The notes under the pieces are model-generated. The model had not been told where the DNA came from. It was given only the letters and a program-made list of their open reading frames with translations, and did not search any database. This document shows, in pieces, positions 1 to 12,436 of a stretch of 64,000 nucleotides of DNA (position 1 is its first letter; each line of letters begins with the position of its first letter). The DNA is from Vitrella brassicaformis (lineage: Eukaryota; Sar; Vitrellaceae). A program made the translations under genes and the position numbers. The stretch is from positions 114,546 to 178,545 of the forward strand of contig CDMY01000821.1 in the NCBI GenBank assembly GCA_001179505.1, read 5' to 3'.

Positions 1-743
1 TCCTCGGGCGCCTCGACCCGCTCCTCTCCTTCTGCTTGCTTCGTCTCCTCGGGTTCCTCCTCTGACTCCTCGTCAAAATCCTCGGCCTCGCCTGTAGAAG
101 AGACAGACAGGGAGCCTACGTGGGTTCATGTATGTGTGAATGCGACAGCATGGCGCGTACCCTCTATGAACGGATGGAAGCTCATCCACCCCATCGGCGA
201 GGCGGCATATGAGATCGGGCTGGACTCTGCAGAATGGCTCTCTCTTTCTCGCCTCACATGGAATGACGTCTTCCGCATGCTCGCAAAAGATTGAAATTTG
301 AGCGCACCAAACATCTGGAGGGAGAACATGGGAGACACCAAGTGGATGTTTCGGGTCTACTGATTCTCTCCTCACCTCATTGAGGCGGCCCTCATACTCC
401 ACACCCTTCCTCAGTGACATCTCAAGCGCCTTGCGCGCCTTCTCGAAACTCTGTCAAAACGCACACACAAGCCTATCATAGCTGGCGCCTCTACTGTTCT
501 TGTACCTCCATGAGAGTCGCTCTCTCTTGCTTGAGCCTTTCAACGCGCTGCAGCAGAATCGCCTCGTTCTCCCGATGCTTGGCCAGCTCCTTGTTTTGTC
601 GTTCATTCCGCTCCTGGTAGGAATGCACGTCCTCCTCAAGTTTGGCAATCTGACTGACGAGGTCAGGCTCCGACGGGCCCGCAGGGGGCGAGGGAAGAGG
701 TTTGGCCGCCGCAGGGTGCTCCCCTCTTTCCTTCCCCAGCTCC

Positions 744-776
<33 letters not shown>

Positions 777-1141
777 CGTTTGCCCTTGGCCACCAGAGAT
801 AGCCGGCGGCTCGGATCCGAGTACTTGGACTCCGTAGACTCATCTCAATTCCTTGGGATCTTCCGGCTGTGCCTCTGGCGGGGCTTTGACCCTCCTCCCT
901 TGAGCTGGACCAGGACTCCGTTTTGCACTGCCAGAAGGCGCTGAGACCTTGACGATGGAGAACCTGCTCTTGGCGACGGCCTTGCTCCTCCCCTTCTTGG
1001 TGCCCTCTGCAGCCTGAGGCTCAGGGAGGAGGGGACGAGGCTGTGACGGGGCGTCTTCTTCCTGCACGGGACAAAGTCGGGAAGGCACTGGATGTCTCTT
1101 GCAACACAATTGTCGTGGTGTGCGGTCACCTGTTTGCTCAT
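1..1141 (-). CDS. Ala-rich coiled-coil protein with acidic tail (3' end off window)
   Basis: A minus-strand split gene that runs off the left edge. The proposed start ATG is at 1141-1139, giving MSKQ, then a 68-bp intron (1129-1062), then an exon read as EEDAPSQPRPLL and onwards to a basic Ser/Lys region. After another intron ending at GATGAG near 837, the frame gives a KGKRP-poly-Ala stretch and a clear coiled coil (QIAKLEEDVHSYQERNERQ, ending KQERATLMEVQEQ near 491). The exon at about 381-452 reads FEKARKALEMSLRKGVEYEG, and the exon at 1-92 is very acidic (EAEDFDEESEEEPEET). A (CAG)n run at about 747-771 encodes the Ala tract. I recognise no family. Its start is only 92 bp from the divergent gene at 1234. 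The exon joins are my own splice inference and the first two exons are the least certain. Confidence 0.55.
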
Positions 1142-1233
1142 TGCAGCTCCTTCGCCGTGGTGCAAGCTTGGGGGGGCGAAGTGGGGGCCCGGTGGAAAAA
1201 GACGCGCGGCAGAATAATCGGGCTGTTTGCACT

Positions 1234-4200
1234 GATGGAGGTTACGGGGGCGGTAATCGAGTTGTATCAAATGTGCCGCGCCGCGGCGTCCAAGCCGGCG
1301 GAGAGCGAACATGACAGCGGGCTCATCCACGTGGAAGATCTCAAGAAGATCCTGCTGCAACAGTTCCAGGACCAGACTCCCGACAAAAAGGCTGCCCTCG
1401 AGGCCTTCTTGGTGCGCAGGAAGTTCGGTCTGTCGGAGGAGATGGACTTCCTCCGGTACTGGAAAGACATGGAGACGCTGCTCGAGAGCATCGGCATACC
1501 GCTGGAGGAAGACGACACACAGCACAGCGGCGGCGATCGGGCCGAGGAAGACAATCTCACTGCAATGCGACGGTTTCGAGACGGCATCCTGAAGCTGAAG
1601 GTCTCTGCTCATGGGCAGCTCCCTTTGTGCACGATCCGCGCTGTGCTGATGGATGTGAGGGATGCCGCCAAGGACCCCTTCTACTGGGACGAGGTCATGA
1701 ACGAGCTGCCGGATGACGACTCGTATCTCTCTGTCAAGGAGGTCGGGGACGCTCTCTTCCAGTGGATGCTCGAGTACTGGGAGAAACGTACGTACGCATG
1801 TCTTCCGCATGAGAACCGATTCCCTACGCATCACCTTCTCCCCCTGTGCTTCAGATGCCGATTCCACTGCTGAAGGCAGCCGCCGAGCCACCCATGAATC
1901 TGACAGGCTGCCTGGTGAAGAGCCGCAGCCCAGTCAGCTCCTTAACCGCCCATCTGGAGCCAGGGCATCCGAAGTGTCATCGATCGCTTCATCGTCGCGC
2001 GCCGCTTCGAGGCGACATCGAAGACGGAGCAGCAGTGCTGTGTCGCTGACGTCGAAGGTAAGTACGGGCATCGATCGTCTGGTGACGGGACACTCATTTG
2101 GTGTCTCTGTCTTGGTGTCTCTCACCAGCCTGACATAGGTTCCTCCCGTGCTGGCGTGTATGAGAGCCAGGCGACGCCCACAGGTAGACAAACCTAGACA
2201 GCACGGATCACCTGGTCTGCTCCTGAGGGTCCTGCTTTTCGTTTTAGGATCGCTGGATGCTCTGAAGGAAGAGCTGGAGAGACTGCAGAGGCACCTGGCC
2301 AAGACGTCAGCTGTGATATACGAAAAAGGCGGAACAGGAAACGTCCAGCGCCTGTTCGTGGTGTTGGTGTATGATTCTCTTCCAGAGATCGCAAGGACGG
2401 TCGAGTGTGGAAGCTGCTGTCGTCGATCCTCGCTCACCTGGCGACCGTCGAACCCCATCTGTCAAGCTACCACGAGGCGAGAAAGGGACAAAGATGCTGA
2501 GTCTTTTTTCTTTGGTTCCTGTCTGCAGGATCTTCGCAATGCCCGTCAGAAGCTCGGCCGCATGGCGGTACATTGCACTAACACGAAAGCCACGTCTGTC
2601 GCTCATGGGAGACACGGTCTCTCCATTGTAATTTGCTGCAGGAGATCACAGCAGATTTGCAGAGGCGACTGAGGGAGGTACGCATTCGCTACACTACAAG
2701 CTGACCACGCGCGCATGATAAATGCCTTGTCTCTCGCAAAACGAGCGGCTGTGCAGCGACCAGCAGCAGGAGCTCGATCGGCTCTTCAACCAGGCGAGAG
2801 AGACACGAAAGCAAGCAGACGCTCAAGAGGAGTTTTTCTTCCTTTGTTCATCGGACAGAATGAGTCAAGGCGTCGAGATGACGACGAACGCCTGGAGGAA
2901 CTGCAGGTCATGCTGTCACTACAGCCCTCCTCAGCTGTCTTTCTGCATGGCCACCTGTCCGTCCTTTGCAGAAAACGCGAGACGAGCTGAGGGCCTCGAC
3001 ACATCGAGCCACTGTCATGAGTGAGTCCCTGGAGTGCTTCAAGGCCGAAAGGGAGGAACTGCACCGGGAATGCGAAAGACTCGTGAGTCACAACCGCTCT
3101 GCCGTCACAGGCCTCACCTGACTGTGCTGTGTGGCGTTTGGTGTGTGCAGCGTCGCCATATTGCCCAGTCGTTCAGCGCGTGCCTCCAAGCAGACCTGCA
3201 GCACCAACAGGCAGAAACCATACAGGAACTACAAACTGGTACACGGGCAGGGCCGACCAAAGTGTAGTGCAAGAACCCTCATGTGCCTGTGGCCGCTGCG
3301 TCTCCAGAGCTGACTTCGTTGCGTGAGGCCATGTGCAAGGCCGAGGAAGACAGAAATGTCCTGCAAGGTACAGGCGGGAAGAAGAATTGTTTCCTACAAT
3401 TTGTCTCTCTGCTTCTTGAAGAGTCTCTGCGTTCCTACGCCGCCTTTGCCATTGAAAATGATGAAGTACCAATTGTCGTCTGACAAATCGCCCAAAGTGA
3501 GCGGGGAAATGTGTGTGTCGGGTGATCAGGTGGCCACAAACCTCGATCGCGCTTCTCAGGAGGTATGCAAATTGTATTTGAGAGAGACTGCGTCAGGGCC
3601 AGCTTACCACAAACTCCTCCTTCTGGATGAAGCAGCCAAAGTGCAGCATTGAGCACGCCTCTGCAATGCAGCAGAGGATCGCCGTGCTGGAACAACACCT
3701 CCAGGTGGCACTCATGGGTGACGAGATCAAAGACTCTCATCAGGCTATCTCACGCTTTGTGCGCTGCATTCAATCGTGCAGGCTATGGCCAAGAATCTCA
3801 GCGAAAAAGAGGTATCTTTCGAGATGCTTTTGAAGTCGTTGTCTCCCGCAATGCTACTGACCAGGATCAGCTGAGAAGAGCGACTGATGGCGAGAGCGAG
3901 AGACTCAAAGAGGTGCGAACTTCAGACTGCTGTGCTCGACCCATGCTGAGCATCCTCTCTTACATGCAGGTCGAGTTGCTGACTCAGAAGGTCCGCCAGG
4001 CCGAGCAGCTGCTGGAACAGACAAGGGCCACAAGAGACCAGCTCATTCAAGCAGGTAAACGCCAATTCATTCTTGAACAGACACTCTCGGGTTGTCTCTC
4101 TATGCAGTCCAAACGATGGGGATAAATCTGCACGCATCTAAGCAACGCAATGTTGACGGTAGGTGCATACGACAGGAAGGAACACGAGCTGCTGTCTTGG

Positions 4201-6499
4201 CTTGCACACCCATCGCCCTCTGTCATCCAGGCAATCGTGGCGTGAAGGGTCTGCAGACGTATGTCAAGGTTCTGCACAAGAACATCAGCCAGCTCGAGAC
4301 AGACATACACCAGCTGTACGGAGGACAGCACAAAGGACATGTGCCATGTCTCTGAATTTTCCTGTGTATTTTCGTTGTTTCAGGCGCGCTCACTGGCAAT
4401 CAGCAGAGGCGCCAGACATTACCATGGTGAGGAATGACTATTGTGTTGGACATCTTTTCTCCCTTTACCCATTTGCCCAGCCCGAGCCCATCTCGTCGAG
4501 CCTCCAGGACCAGATCCTGCGAGCCATCGGTACGCACAGGAACGACAACAGCGTGGACACTGTGCACCATGGCTGGTTGCTTCAGGCGATCCTGCCGACA
4601 GGTCTCAGATGGAGGAGCTGCAACGGGCAGTGCAGGAGAAAGATGACCACATACAGGCATGCACTCGCTACGAAGAAGCCAAGATCCCCATGGATGCATG
4701 TCTCTGTCCGTGTGCTGCAGACCTTACGGCAGCAAATCACGAGCAATGAGGAAACGCTAGGTGCCCCACACGGATCGACAGCCACCTTTCATACATCCTG
4801 TGTCTTTTTGTGGACCAGCTCTTCTGCAACGCCAGCAGGAGGATCGCGAAGGCCGCTTGGAGAAGCTTAAAATTATGATACAACAACGAGACGAAGAGAT
4901 ACAGGTACTTCACATCTCACGGGCAGCAGTCGCAGCAGTCTCAACACATATCGTCGTCTGTGTGTGCAGCAACTGAAGGCGCGGACTGAGGCTGAGAGTG
5001 AGGAAAAGGTGCTGGTGCGTCGGTTGAGGGACGAGGTGCGGGTGCTGCAGAGCGAGAAGGAGGCACTCGAGCAGGAAAACGACCGCAAGGCATGTGACGA
5101 TTGCAGCTTTCTCGTCAGCCACAGAATTGGGAATGCACGACTTTGTGAATGTACAGGGTTGCGTGTCTGAGAGTGTGTTCAAGATAGAGGAGAGAAAGCT
5201 CATTAAGCGGATACAGCAGCTGGAGAAAGATCTGACCGTGGGGCATATAAGCCATTCAAAAAGACGTGCGCAGAAACAACTCAGGATGTTCCCTCCATTC
5301 CGACAGACGAAAGAGGCGATGCTCAAGAGGCTTCGTCAGCAGGTGGGTATCCAGGTCACATTCCCGAAGCGACAACTTGCAAATGCCCCAGAGTCTTTTT
5401 CTCTCCGGTGGTCTGCTCAGCTTGAAGAGAAGAGCTCCAAGGTCCGCCGACTGCAGCAAGAGATAGACGAAGTAAGTTAAAACAATCAGGCACCCACACC
5501 CTCCTGAGCAGACCATGCATCGCTCCCTCCTTATCCAGGCCCGGAGATCCGAGCAGCCAGAAGGTGAGCAAACATCGAGACGCAAGCTAATGATTTTCAT
5601 CTGAGATGATTCTCCACTGTACGACTGCGTTTGGCAGGCACTGTGGAGACATGGCAGAAGAACTCTTCCCGGCTTCCGTAAGCCTGCCATCATCTCCCGC
5701 CAGTACGTTGCATCCATCCCTCCCTCCCTCTGTCTGTGTGCAAAAGCCCTCTGCGCGGCTGGTCAGAGGACTCAGACTTCGATTCCTTCAACAGACGAAA
5801 ACGTACATACACAACTTACGACGTGCATTCCAGACACCCTCACGCAGACAACCACCCTGATTGTCAGGCGTGCCATTCCTCTCCGATGACCCGCCAAAGG
5901 CTGGCGGCGATGGGACGCCACATGGCAAGTCGAGGAGGCGCGCGCAAGGACACCGAAGCAGGGGAAATACCCTGATCAGAGGTGAGGGAAAGAAAGGGGA
6001 TACGCGAGTGACCCAGCGCCTCGCATTTCTTCCAGAGCGGCGCAAACGGCTCCACAATCGTCTGGCTGACAGCGACGGTGAGAGGTAGTGAATCATCCAC
6101 ATTTTGGATAGATACGGACTACTCTGCCATGTCTGCAGGTAATCGCGCCCATCGACATCGCTCTGATGCGAAGGAAGGTGAGGAGGCAGCCCAATATAAA
6201 ACAACGTATCGTGACCTGCCGTGTCTCCTTTCTTGCATCAGACAAAGCATTGCTCAGCATCTTCTGGTGGCCGTGTGGTGAGCGCGGCAACACAAGGCAC
6301 GGAACACACACACTCATATGCATTCACCCCCTTCCTTTCAGCCTCATTCGGTAAGCCGACCACACCTGTGACGACAGGCCGGCCACCAGAGCGTCGGTCG
6401 TCCAGTGGAGGGCGCGTTCGGCTTCACTCAGCGTCGCTGTCGAAACGCTTCAATGCCCAGCTCCAGAGAAGGCCGCAGGTGACGGTGAATGATCATTGA
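1234..6499 (+). CDS. Long coiled-coil protein with N-terminal EF-hand-like region
   Basis: A multi-exon gene. Exon 1 (ATG at 1234, donor near 1787) encodes a helical globular domain containing MDFLRYWKDMETLLESI and ELPDDDSYLSVKEVGDALF, the latter resembling a degenerate EF-hand loop. An upstream in-frame ATG at 1043 is possible, but 1234 fits the start of conserved-looking sequence better. Exon 2 (about 1855-2057) is Ser/Arg-rich. Then come many tiny exons, each pure heptad coiled coil, such as DLRNARQKLGRMA (about 2529-2567), EITADLQRRLRE (about 2641-2676), RRHIAQSFSACLQADLQ (about 3151) and IKRIQQLEKDL (about 5200). Introns are roughly 50-80 bp. The C-terminus is basic and ends VTVNDH at 6499. 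The domain order (EF-hand-like then coil) recalls centrosomal or KASH5/LRMP-type cytoskeletal adaptors, but no orthologue is claimed. The full exon chain was not resolved. Confidence 0.6.
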
Positions 6500-6971
6500 A
6501 AAAGTGAGGCATTGATAGGAAGTGATAGTGCAGCAGAGCTGTAGGTTGTCGGTGAGCTGATGAGGATAAAGGTGTGCGGTGTGGCAATGAATGTGACGCC
6601 GGGAAGAATGTGAGCAGTATGATAGTTTGTGTCGCTGGTATGAGACATGGCCAATCAGACGTTAGATGATCACCCCCAGAGGCAAGAGAAGTCTGCCTAT
6701 TCGAGCAATCAATAGTCAACAAGTGCATGATATGTTGATCGACACAGCCCCTTAGTCCACCCACACAGCCAGCTAAAGCTTCTGCTAAAGCACAAATATG
6801 TCTTCGGAGCCCTGCCATGCATGCCATGCACCAATCGGTCCCCTCGCCTACTTGCCTGCCTTCCTAACCACCCACCAATGGATCACAACCATCCTACCCC
6901 CTCTGCCTTTCGAAAGGGGCCTGACGACACAGACCTCCGCACCCGTCACTCATACCGTGTCTCCCGCATTG
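6500..6971. other. Convergent 3' intergenic region
   Basis: This lies between the stop of the coiled-coil gene (+) and the stop of the K+ channel gene (-). I see no further coding sequence or structured element, so it probably holds the two 3' UTRs. Confidence 0.5.
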
Positions 6972-9900
6972 TCACTCGGCGTCTTCATTCTGCTGCGGAG
7001 GATCACCTTCATTGACAGGGGCTGGCGGCAACACGTGCGGCAAACCCACTGTCTGTCTCCGCTGCAGCTGAAGCTCCGAATGAATGGTCTGTCAAGATGA
7101 ACAAGGGCGGACCACATGTTCGACCTCTCTCGTGCACGTTTGTATACCTAGCTTACCTCTCGCACTTCCTGCGTCACCCTTTCGGAAAGCAGCCCTTGTT
7201 TCAGCTCCCTGTCTAGATTTTGCGCTCGATTCTGCACAGAGAAAAGAAAAAATAATGTCAGTCAGAGCTTTCCTTACTCCATTACTTCGCTCCCTTACTC
7301 TAAGCCGGTGCACACGCTCCATCAGGCCTCTCATGCGCTGTGATGCCTGCCGAATGGCCGGCTGGAAATCGGGGCTCCCCCTGTGGCTTGCACTCTAGCA
7401 GCACACACATATTGGGAGTATATGTAATACAGAATCGGTTGTATCAGCCCACCATACCTGCGCTTTGCCAGGAGGACTGGCAGTGGAGACGGGTGGCTGC
7501 AGCACGTAGACGTGATCGGCGGAGGTAAGCCGTGTTCTTGGGGGTGGGTTGGTGAGCACATAGGGCAGCGGGTTGTCATGGACGCCACCGCCCACCAAGA
7601 GGCCTAGCGGTATTATTCGCCTCATCCCGATGAACTCATCCACCATGTCTCCATAGGTCGACAGCTCGAACTCGGGTGGCACGCGGATCAGCTGCAGCGT
7701 CGACGTCTCGATCGACTCGTGAGGCACGTATTTAAGGCCCTCGGTCCTCTTGCGGCGGAGCCTCGGGCTGAGTCCTGTGACGGTGGACTGCAGCCCTGAG
7801 GCACTCGTGTGCTGCATGCTGAGGACTTTCGAGCTGCCACTTTGCCGCATGCCCTTGATGAAGCGAGCGAAGATCATCATGGAGCTGCGCCGGCGGCGGC
7901 TTCTTGAGGATATACTGCCTTCACGCTGAGGAGTGCAGGGGGTGAAGGGGTTGATGGACTTAACGGAGCCGGTGATAGCGGAGGTCAGCGATGCTGGGCG
8001 CTTGCGGCGGGTTGGCTTACTAATAGGCAGCTTTTGGTACACAGGGGGCTGCACATTCACCCACGAGGAAGGGAGGCTGGGAGGGGCCTGGACCTACTCG
8101 ATAGGCAGGCAGGAAGGAAAGCAGACGACTTCTTTTGTGTCGGTGAGTGTCTGTGTTCCCATGTCATTATACCTGGAGGAGGGTTTCAATCAGATGGAGG
8201 AACGCTCGGGACTCGAGGGCCTTGACTGTGAGCCCGTCAAGCAGAGCAGAGGGTAATACCTCACCAGAGGCGAAGATAGGGGAATACAGGGAGCTCTCCG
8301 GCTGCTTGCAACACATACAGAAAGACACGTCCTCGGGGTTGATTGATCCCATCTCTTAGTGAGTCATCCTCACTGAAAGTCTCTCGGCTGGCCCGCTCCG
8401 CATGTCTGCAAGACCGTCAGAATTCTGCGCTTGGGAAGGCTTGATGAGTCCCTCGGCGCAGAGGGCGGAGATGTTCGTAGTGAACTCCAAATCGCATACG
8501 ACAGACTTGTGAGGCCAAGTGCGCTTGATCGCCTTATACTGGTGCAACACACAGGCAAAGGAGAGAACCTCCTGTGCTCTCTGCCTTAGTCTGATTCCGT
8601 ATAGCTTGTGTATTCGCCTGTCCTACGGTAAATATAGTCGAGACATCGACTATATCATCTTGGTGGAGCACATTCGCCTGGAGTCGCATCCTCTCACGCT
8701 GATGAAGGATGATGACCATTCTGGCCTTGCCAATGTTGGCTCGCCAGAGATCTATGGTCTCCATTGACGATCCCAGCACGATATAGATGCTGCACGCGAA
8801 GACAATAGGCCAACACACACGAAAAGGACACGTGGTACTTCAAGGCTTGTCCTTTTCTCCCTCCCTTAAGGCTTACTCCCGGAGATATGCCATGGATCGC
8901 CAGAGGCTGACGCCTGGGTGAGTGGCAGTGAGGAGCACAATGGGAAGTACCCTGTTACCGAATATGCTCTTGCACCGCAGATGATGCACTAGAGGGATTA
9001 GCGATGGCCTGCACGAATCCATACGTCTCTTACTGTGTATGAACGGTTTCCGACTGACCTCGCTCCGCAGATGACAATGTGTCCGGACAGGTGCTGTGCG
9101 TTATCGATGATGCACTCCGAGCTGCGCGGCCACCATATGAATATTCGCGGCGACCCTTCCGGGTCGGCAGACGATATGTGGTAGTTTGTCCTGAGAGGCA
9201 GTGCGTGATCGGGATAAAGACAGGAGTGACGGCTGTTCGCACCGACCGGAGGTTTCGGTCAAAGAGATCGAGAGTCATTGTTTCAGCCGCGTCAGTGACT
9301 GACGGTCTGAAGACGCGCACAGACGGGAACGCAAGAGTGAGCGTCGACCCATGCACCACTTAGCACTTACAGCCTGTCTCTCCGCTGCCACCTCGTCGGC
9401 CTGAGACAGAAACATCCAAACAATATCAGTGCCGATTCTGACATACACGCGCGAATGACTTCATCACTCAGCCGCTCACCTAACGCTGGGCTCTCCGCAT
9501 CTTCTTGTCTCAATGGGCAGGGTAAGCGTTCCCTGCGTGCTGTTGGCGCCTGCCTCTTCAAAAGCAAGCGGCAAGCCACTTGTCTTATTCGTGCTGTCGG
9601 CTTCTGCCGGCGGCGGCATCGGCGATGGTTCCCTCTCTGTGCAGTTTCCGCCCTCGTCCGCCGGCGTTTCATGGAATGATTCCTCTCGGCTGGGTGACTG
9701 TTCCATCTCGGGAACGGCTCGCGGCACAGGCTGGCCGAACTCGTCGATCAGACTGACACGTTTCCTGCCCCCGCCCATCTCGGTCACCTCCGGGACGTCT
9801 GGCGACGATGGAGCATAGGTGTAAGCCGTCGGTCTCGGCGCCACTTTTCTCCTGAAGAGCTGAGGGCCGCCCTCCGCGAGATCACGGATCCTCTCAGGCT

Positions 9901-12210
9901 GTGAAGTCAGCCAGAAGCCGCGAATGACTGAACGTTTCTCGTCCTCTGTGCTGTCCCTGCGTCGCGAGCCGTGGGACGGTGGCTTCAGGTTGTTTGTGTC
10001 GCTTGGAGGCGTCGACGCGGGATCATAGATGGTGAAGCAGATGGGGTTGAGAAGAATCGCAGCCCGTGTCGCTGCGATACCATCGCTCTGTGGGTATTCG
10101 AGCGCGAAGAGGATCGAGTGTGTCTCTTCATAGAACATCGAGACGACATCGTGGAAATCAAAGCCCTCCCACGGCGCTGTCAGCGGGGCCACCACCAGCT
10201 GCATCGTCCGGCCGAGGTAATACGCATACGTCCAGTCGCTTGGCATCTCCAGAGCGATTTCTTCCTCCGAAAGAGCCCCAGTGGTCCCCACGGCCGAGCC
10301 ACGCACAAGCAGATTATGGATAAAGGCGCAGAGTCCCCTGCATAAGACTGACTTTGCCAGAAGAGCTGCTTTGTAGGCCTCGATTACAATCACGATGTCT
10401 CCTTCCCTGCATCAGCACGGAACGAGACATGATCAATTCAGAGGTCGTGAATATGTTTCGGGTGTCTCGATCTCACCCTTTCAGGACGCCGAATAGGTGC
10501 CGCCTCCTGCTCTCCCAGTGGTAGAGCTGTAAGCATATGCGCACTGAGTCGATCCGATGGCGCAAGAAATAAGTCTTGAGCGCCAAAGCCTTGACAATGT
10601 TGCGATCATCCTCCTTCTGCAGGTCGGCCGTGGTGCTGCACGCGAAGCAAGGGACAAGTATGACATGGATGTATGGATTACTCACTGACCGATTGGCACA
10701 CAAGACGACAGCTCGACAATGAGGGCTGTACACTTGTGCTCTGAGACAAGACCACACACTCGATCCATTCGTTCGGCGGAGGGCGGCCATGCACCATGAC
10801 TAGCCGTCCAGACTGACCTATTCAGATCGGCGTCGTCCATAATGTTCCCCTCAAGGTAGGTCAGCATGCTCTGATAGGTCGCGGACCTGTACACGCAGGC
10901 ACACGAGACACATATACTGAGAATGTAAAAAGGAAGCGCTACCTCATAATGCGTTCAATCGGGTAAGGTGGGTGAGAGTTTTGTATTAAGACAACATGAG
11001 CCTGCAGAATCAATTACACCGTTCAATTATCATGCCATGCACTTTCCACGTCTTCTCTGTTTCTCTTCTCTGTCAGGATGAATGCTGCAATCGGACCTGC
11101 ACGGGCTGCAGTTGCGATCGAAGCAGCTGGGAAAGGAACGTCAGTAAGTTGTGAGCCCCAACATTAGATCCCGCCAGCACGAAATGAAACTGGTCCCCCT
11201 GCGGGTGGAATTGACGACTCGCATGTCCTCCTCCATGCATCTTCAGAATGCGAATCATCTCATTGGTCTGCTCTCACGCCATTGAAGCGCAATGACGCCA
11301 TACAGTGGAGACACGGATGGGTACTTTCTTTTGCAGCTCACTTGCACTGGAATGAGAAGCAATGACACAACGATGAATGCACAAATGGCAATTCGGCCTA
11401 TATCCGTCACAGGCGCAATGTCACTCCCATAGCCAACTGTCGTCTGCACACCACACACACATACATACAAACACGAACAGAAGTACTTCCTGCTGGATGC
11501 CTTTCAAGCAGCTGACCAAAGTGATAATGATAAAATAGCACATGTCATGAAATTCCCAGTCAAGAGCATCCCTCTCCACCGCCTGCATGGCTCCAGCAGC
11601 GATGTAGATGAGTGCGACGATAGTCAATACGATCTTCATGGACTGCCGTGTCAGCTCAGACTGGACGTACGAGAAGATACGCGCCAGGCGGAGAATGCGG
11701 AGGACGCGCGCCGTCATGAAAAGCTCTACCCAGTACGTCCCTTGCAGGTCCGATGTGGCGTAGCGCTGGCGAGGGGGACTCAGGACGATGGCCAGCTCTG
11801 CAAACGAGGGAAGGATCGTAATGACGTCCAACCACGTGCTGAAAGACGACCAATGCCGCCTTCTGTCGGTTGCCAGAACAAAACGAATGACAAGATCAAA
11901 GACGAAGTAGCCACCAAGAGCAAGATCCAGCAGAAAGAGAGCCTGATCACACACATGGCATTCGTGGTGGGGGAAGCCCCTATAAGGGTTCAGGACTCCC
12001 TCACGCTCTCACCTCCGAGTTCACATAGGTGCTGATGACGTAGAGGACGCAAGTAATACACGAAACGGTCGCGTTGAGGGCATCAACTGGCAGTATGAGC
12101 AGGGCCTTGTTGAATGTTGCGAAAGCCGCTGTCTCCTCAGCCTCGGACGCCGCATCCTCATCGTTTGATGGGCTGAAGCTGGGATCCACCGGAGAGTCCT
12201 GAGCATCCAT
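6972..12210 (-). CDS. Ca2+-activated (BK/slowpoke-like) K+ channel with RCK domains
   Basis: Predicted voltage- and ligand-gated K+ channel of the plasma or an internal membrane. The first exon starts at ATG 12210-12208 with an acidic N-terminus and S1 (ATVSCITCVLYVISTYV). The exon at 11.5-11.95 kb carries S2-S3, an Arg-bearing S4 (RVLRILRLARIF), S5 and the pore helix. The next exon has the selectivity filter TTVGYGS (about 11.43 kb) and S6. Cytoplasmic exons follow: an RCK Rossmann segment (HFVLAGSNVGAHNLL, about 11.1 kb), a linker with a long disordered stretch (9.5-10.4 kb), a second RCK segment (MVIILHQRERMRLQA, about 8.7 kb) and a terminal part typical of slowpoke channels (GLLVGGGVHDNPLPYVLTNP, about 7.6 kb). 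After donor KAQ/GTATGG the tail continues in small exons as a predicted coiled coil (QRMRGLMERVHRL; NRAQNLDRELKQG), ending NEDAE-stop at 6974-6972. Family call is firm; the tail exons are inferred. Confidence 0.85.
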
Positions 12211-12397
12211 GATGATGGGCTGGCCTCACAGAACGTCAGGCTGGAGCCACCACGACGGGCTCATGAGACAAAGTATGAGCCAATTTGTCACCAGCGGTAG
12301 GCCATCGATGATTCATTGCGGAGGGATGGTGGCAAAGGCCATTGCATTGTAGGAGAGGACGGAGCTGAGGGTCTCTTGGATCGGGGGAAAACAGGCC

Positions 12398-12422
12398 CAC
12401 AGCTCGCACGGTGGCTCGCACG
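12398..12422 (+). promoter_or_regulatory. Paired GCTCGCA motifs in divergent promoter
   Basis: The 226-bp gap between the K+ channel start (12210, -) and the photolyase start (12437, +) holds ACAGCTCGCACG at about 12399-12410 and a second GGCTCGCACG immediately after. They match the core of the motif seen in other promoters of this window (20376, 25124, 33572, 35169, 62489). A regulatory role is inference from recurrence. Confidence 0.35.
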
Positions 12423-12436
12423 ATTCCCGTATTTCG

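Noticed and set aside
845-1891. Minus-strand open frame of 348 codons opposite the EF-hand-like exon
   Set aside because: It is the shadow of the plus exon at 1234-1787, which has much better protein composition and splice sites. Only short parts of it belong to the minus gene.
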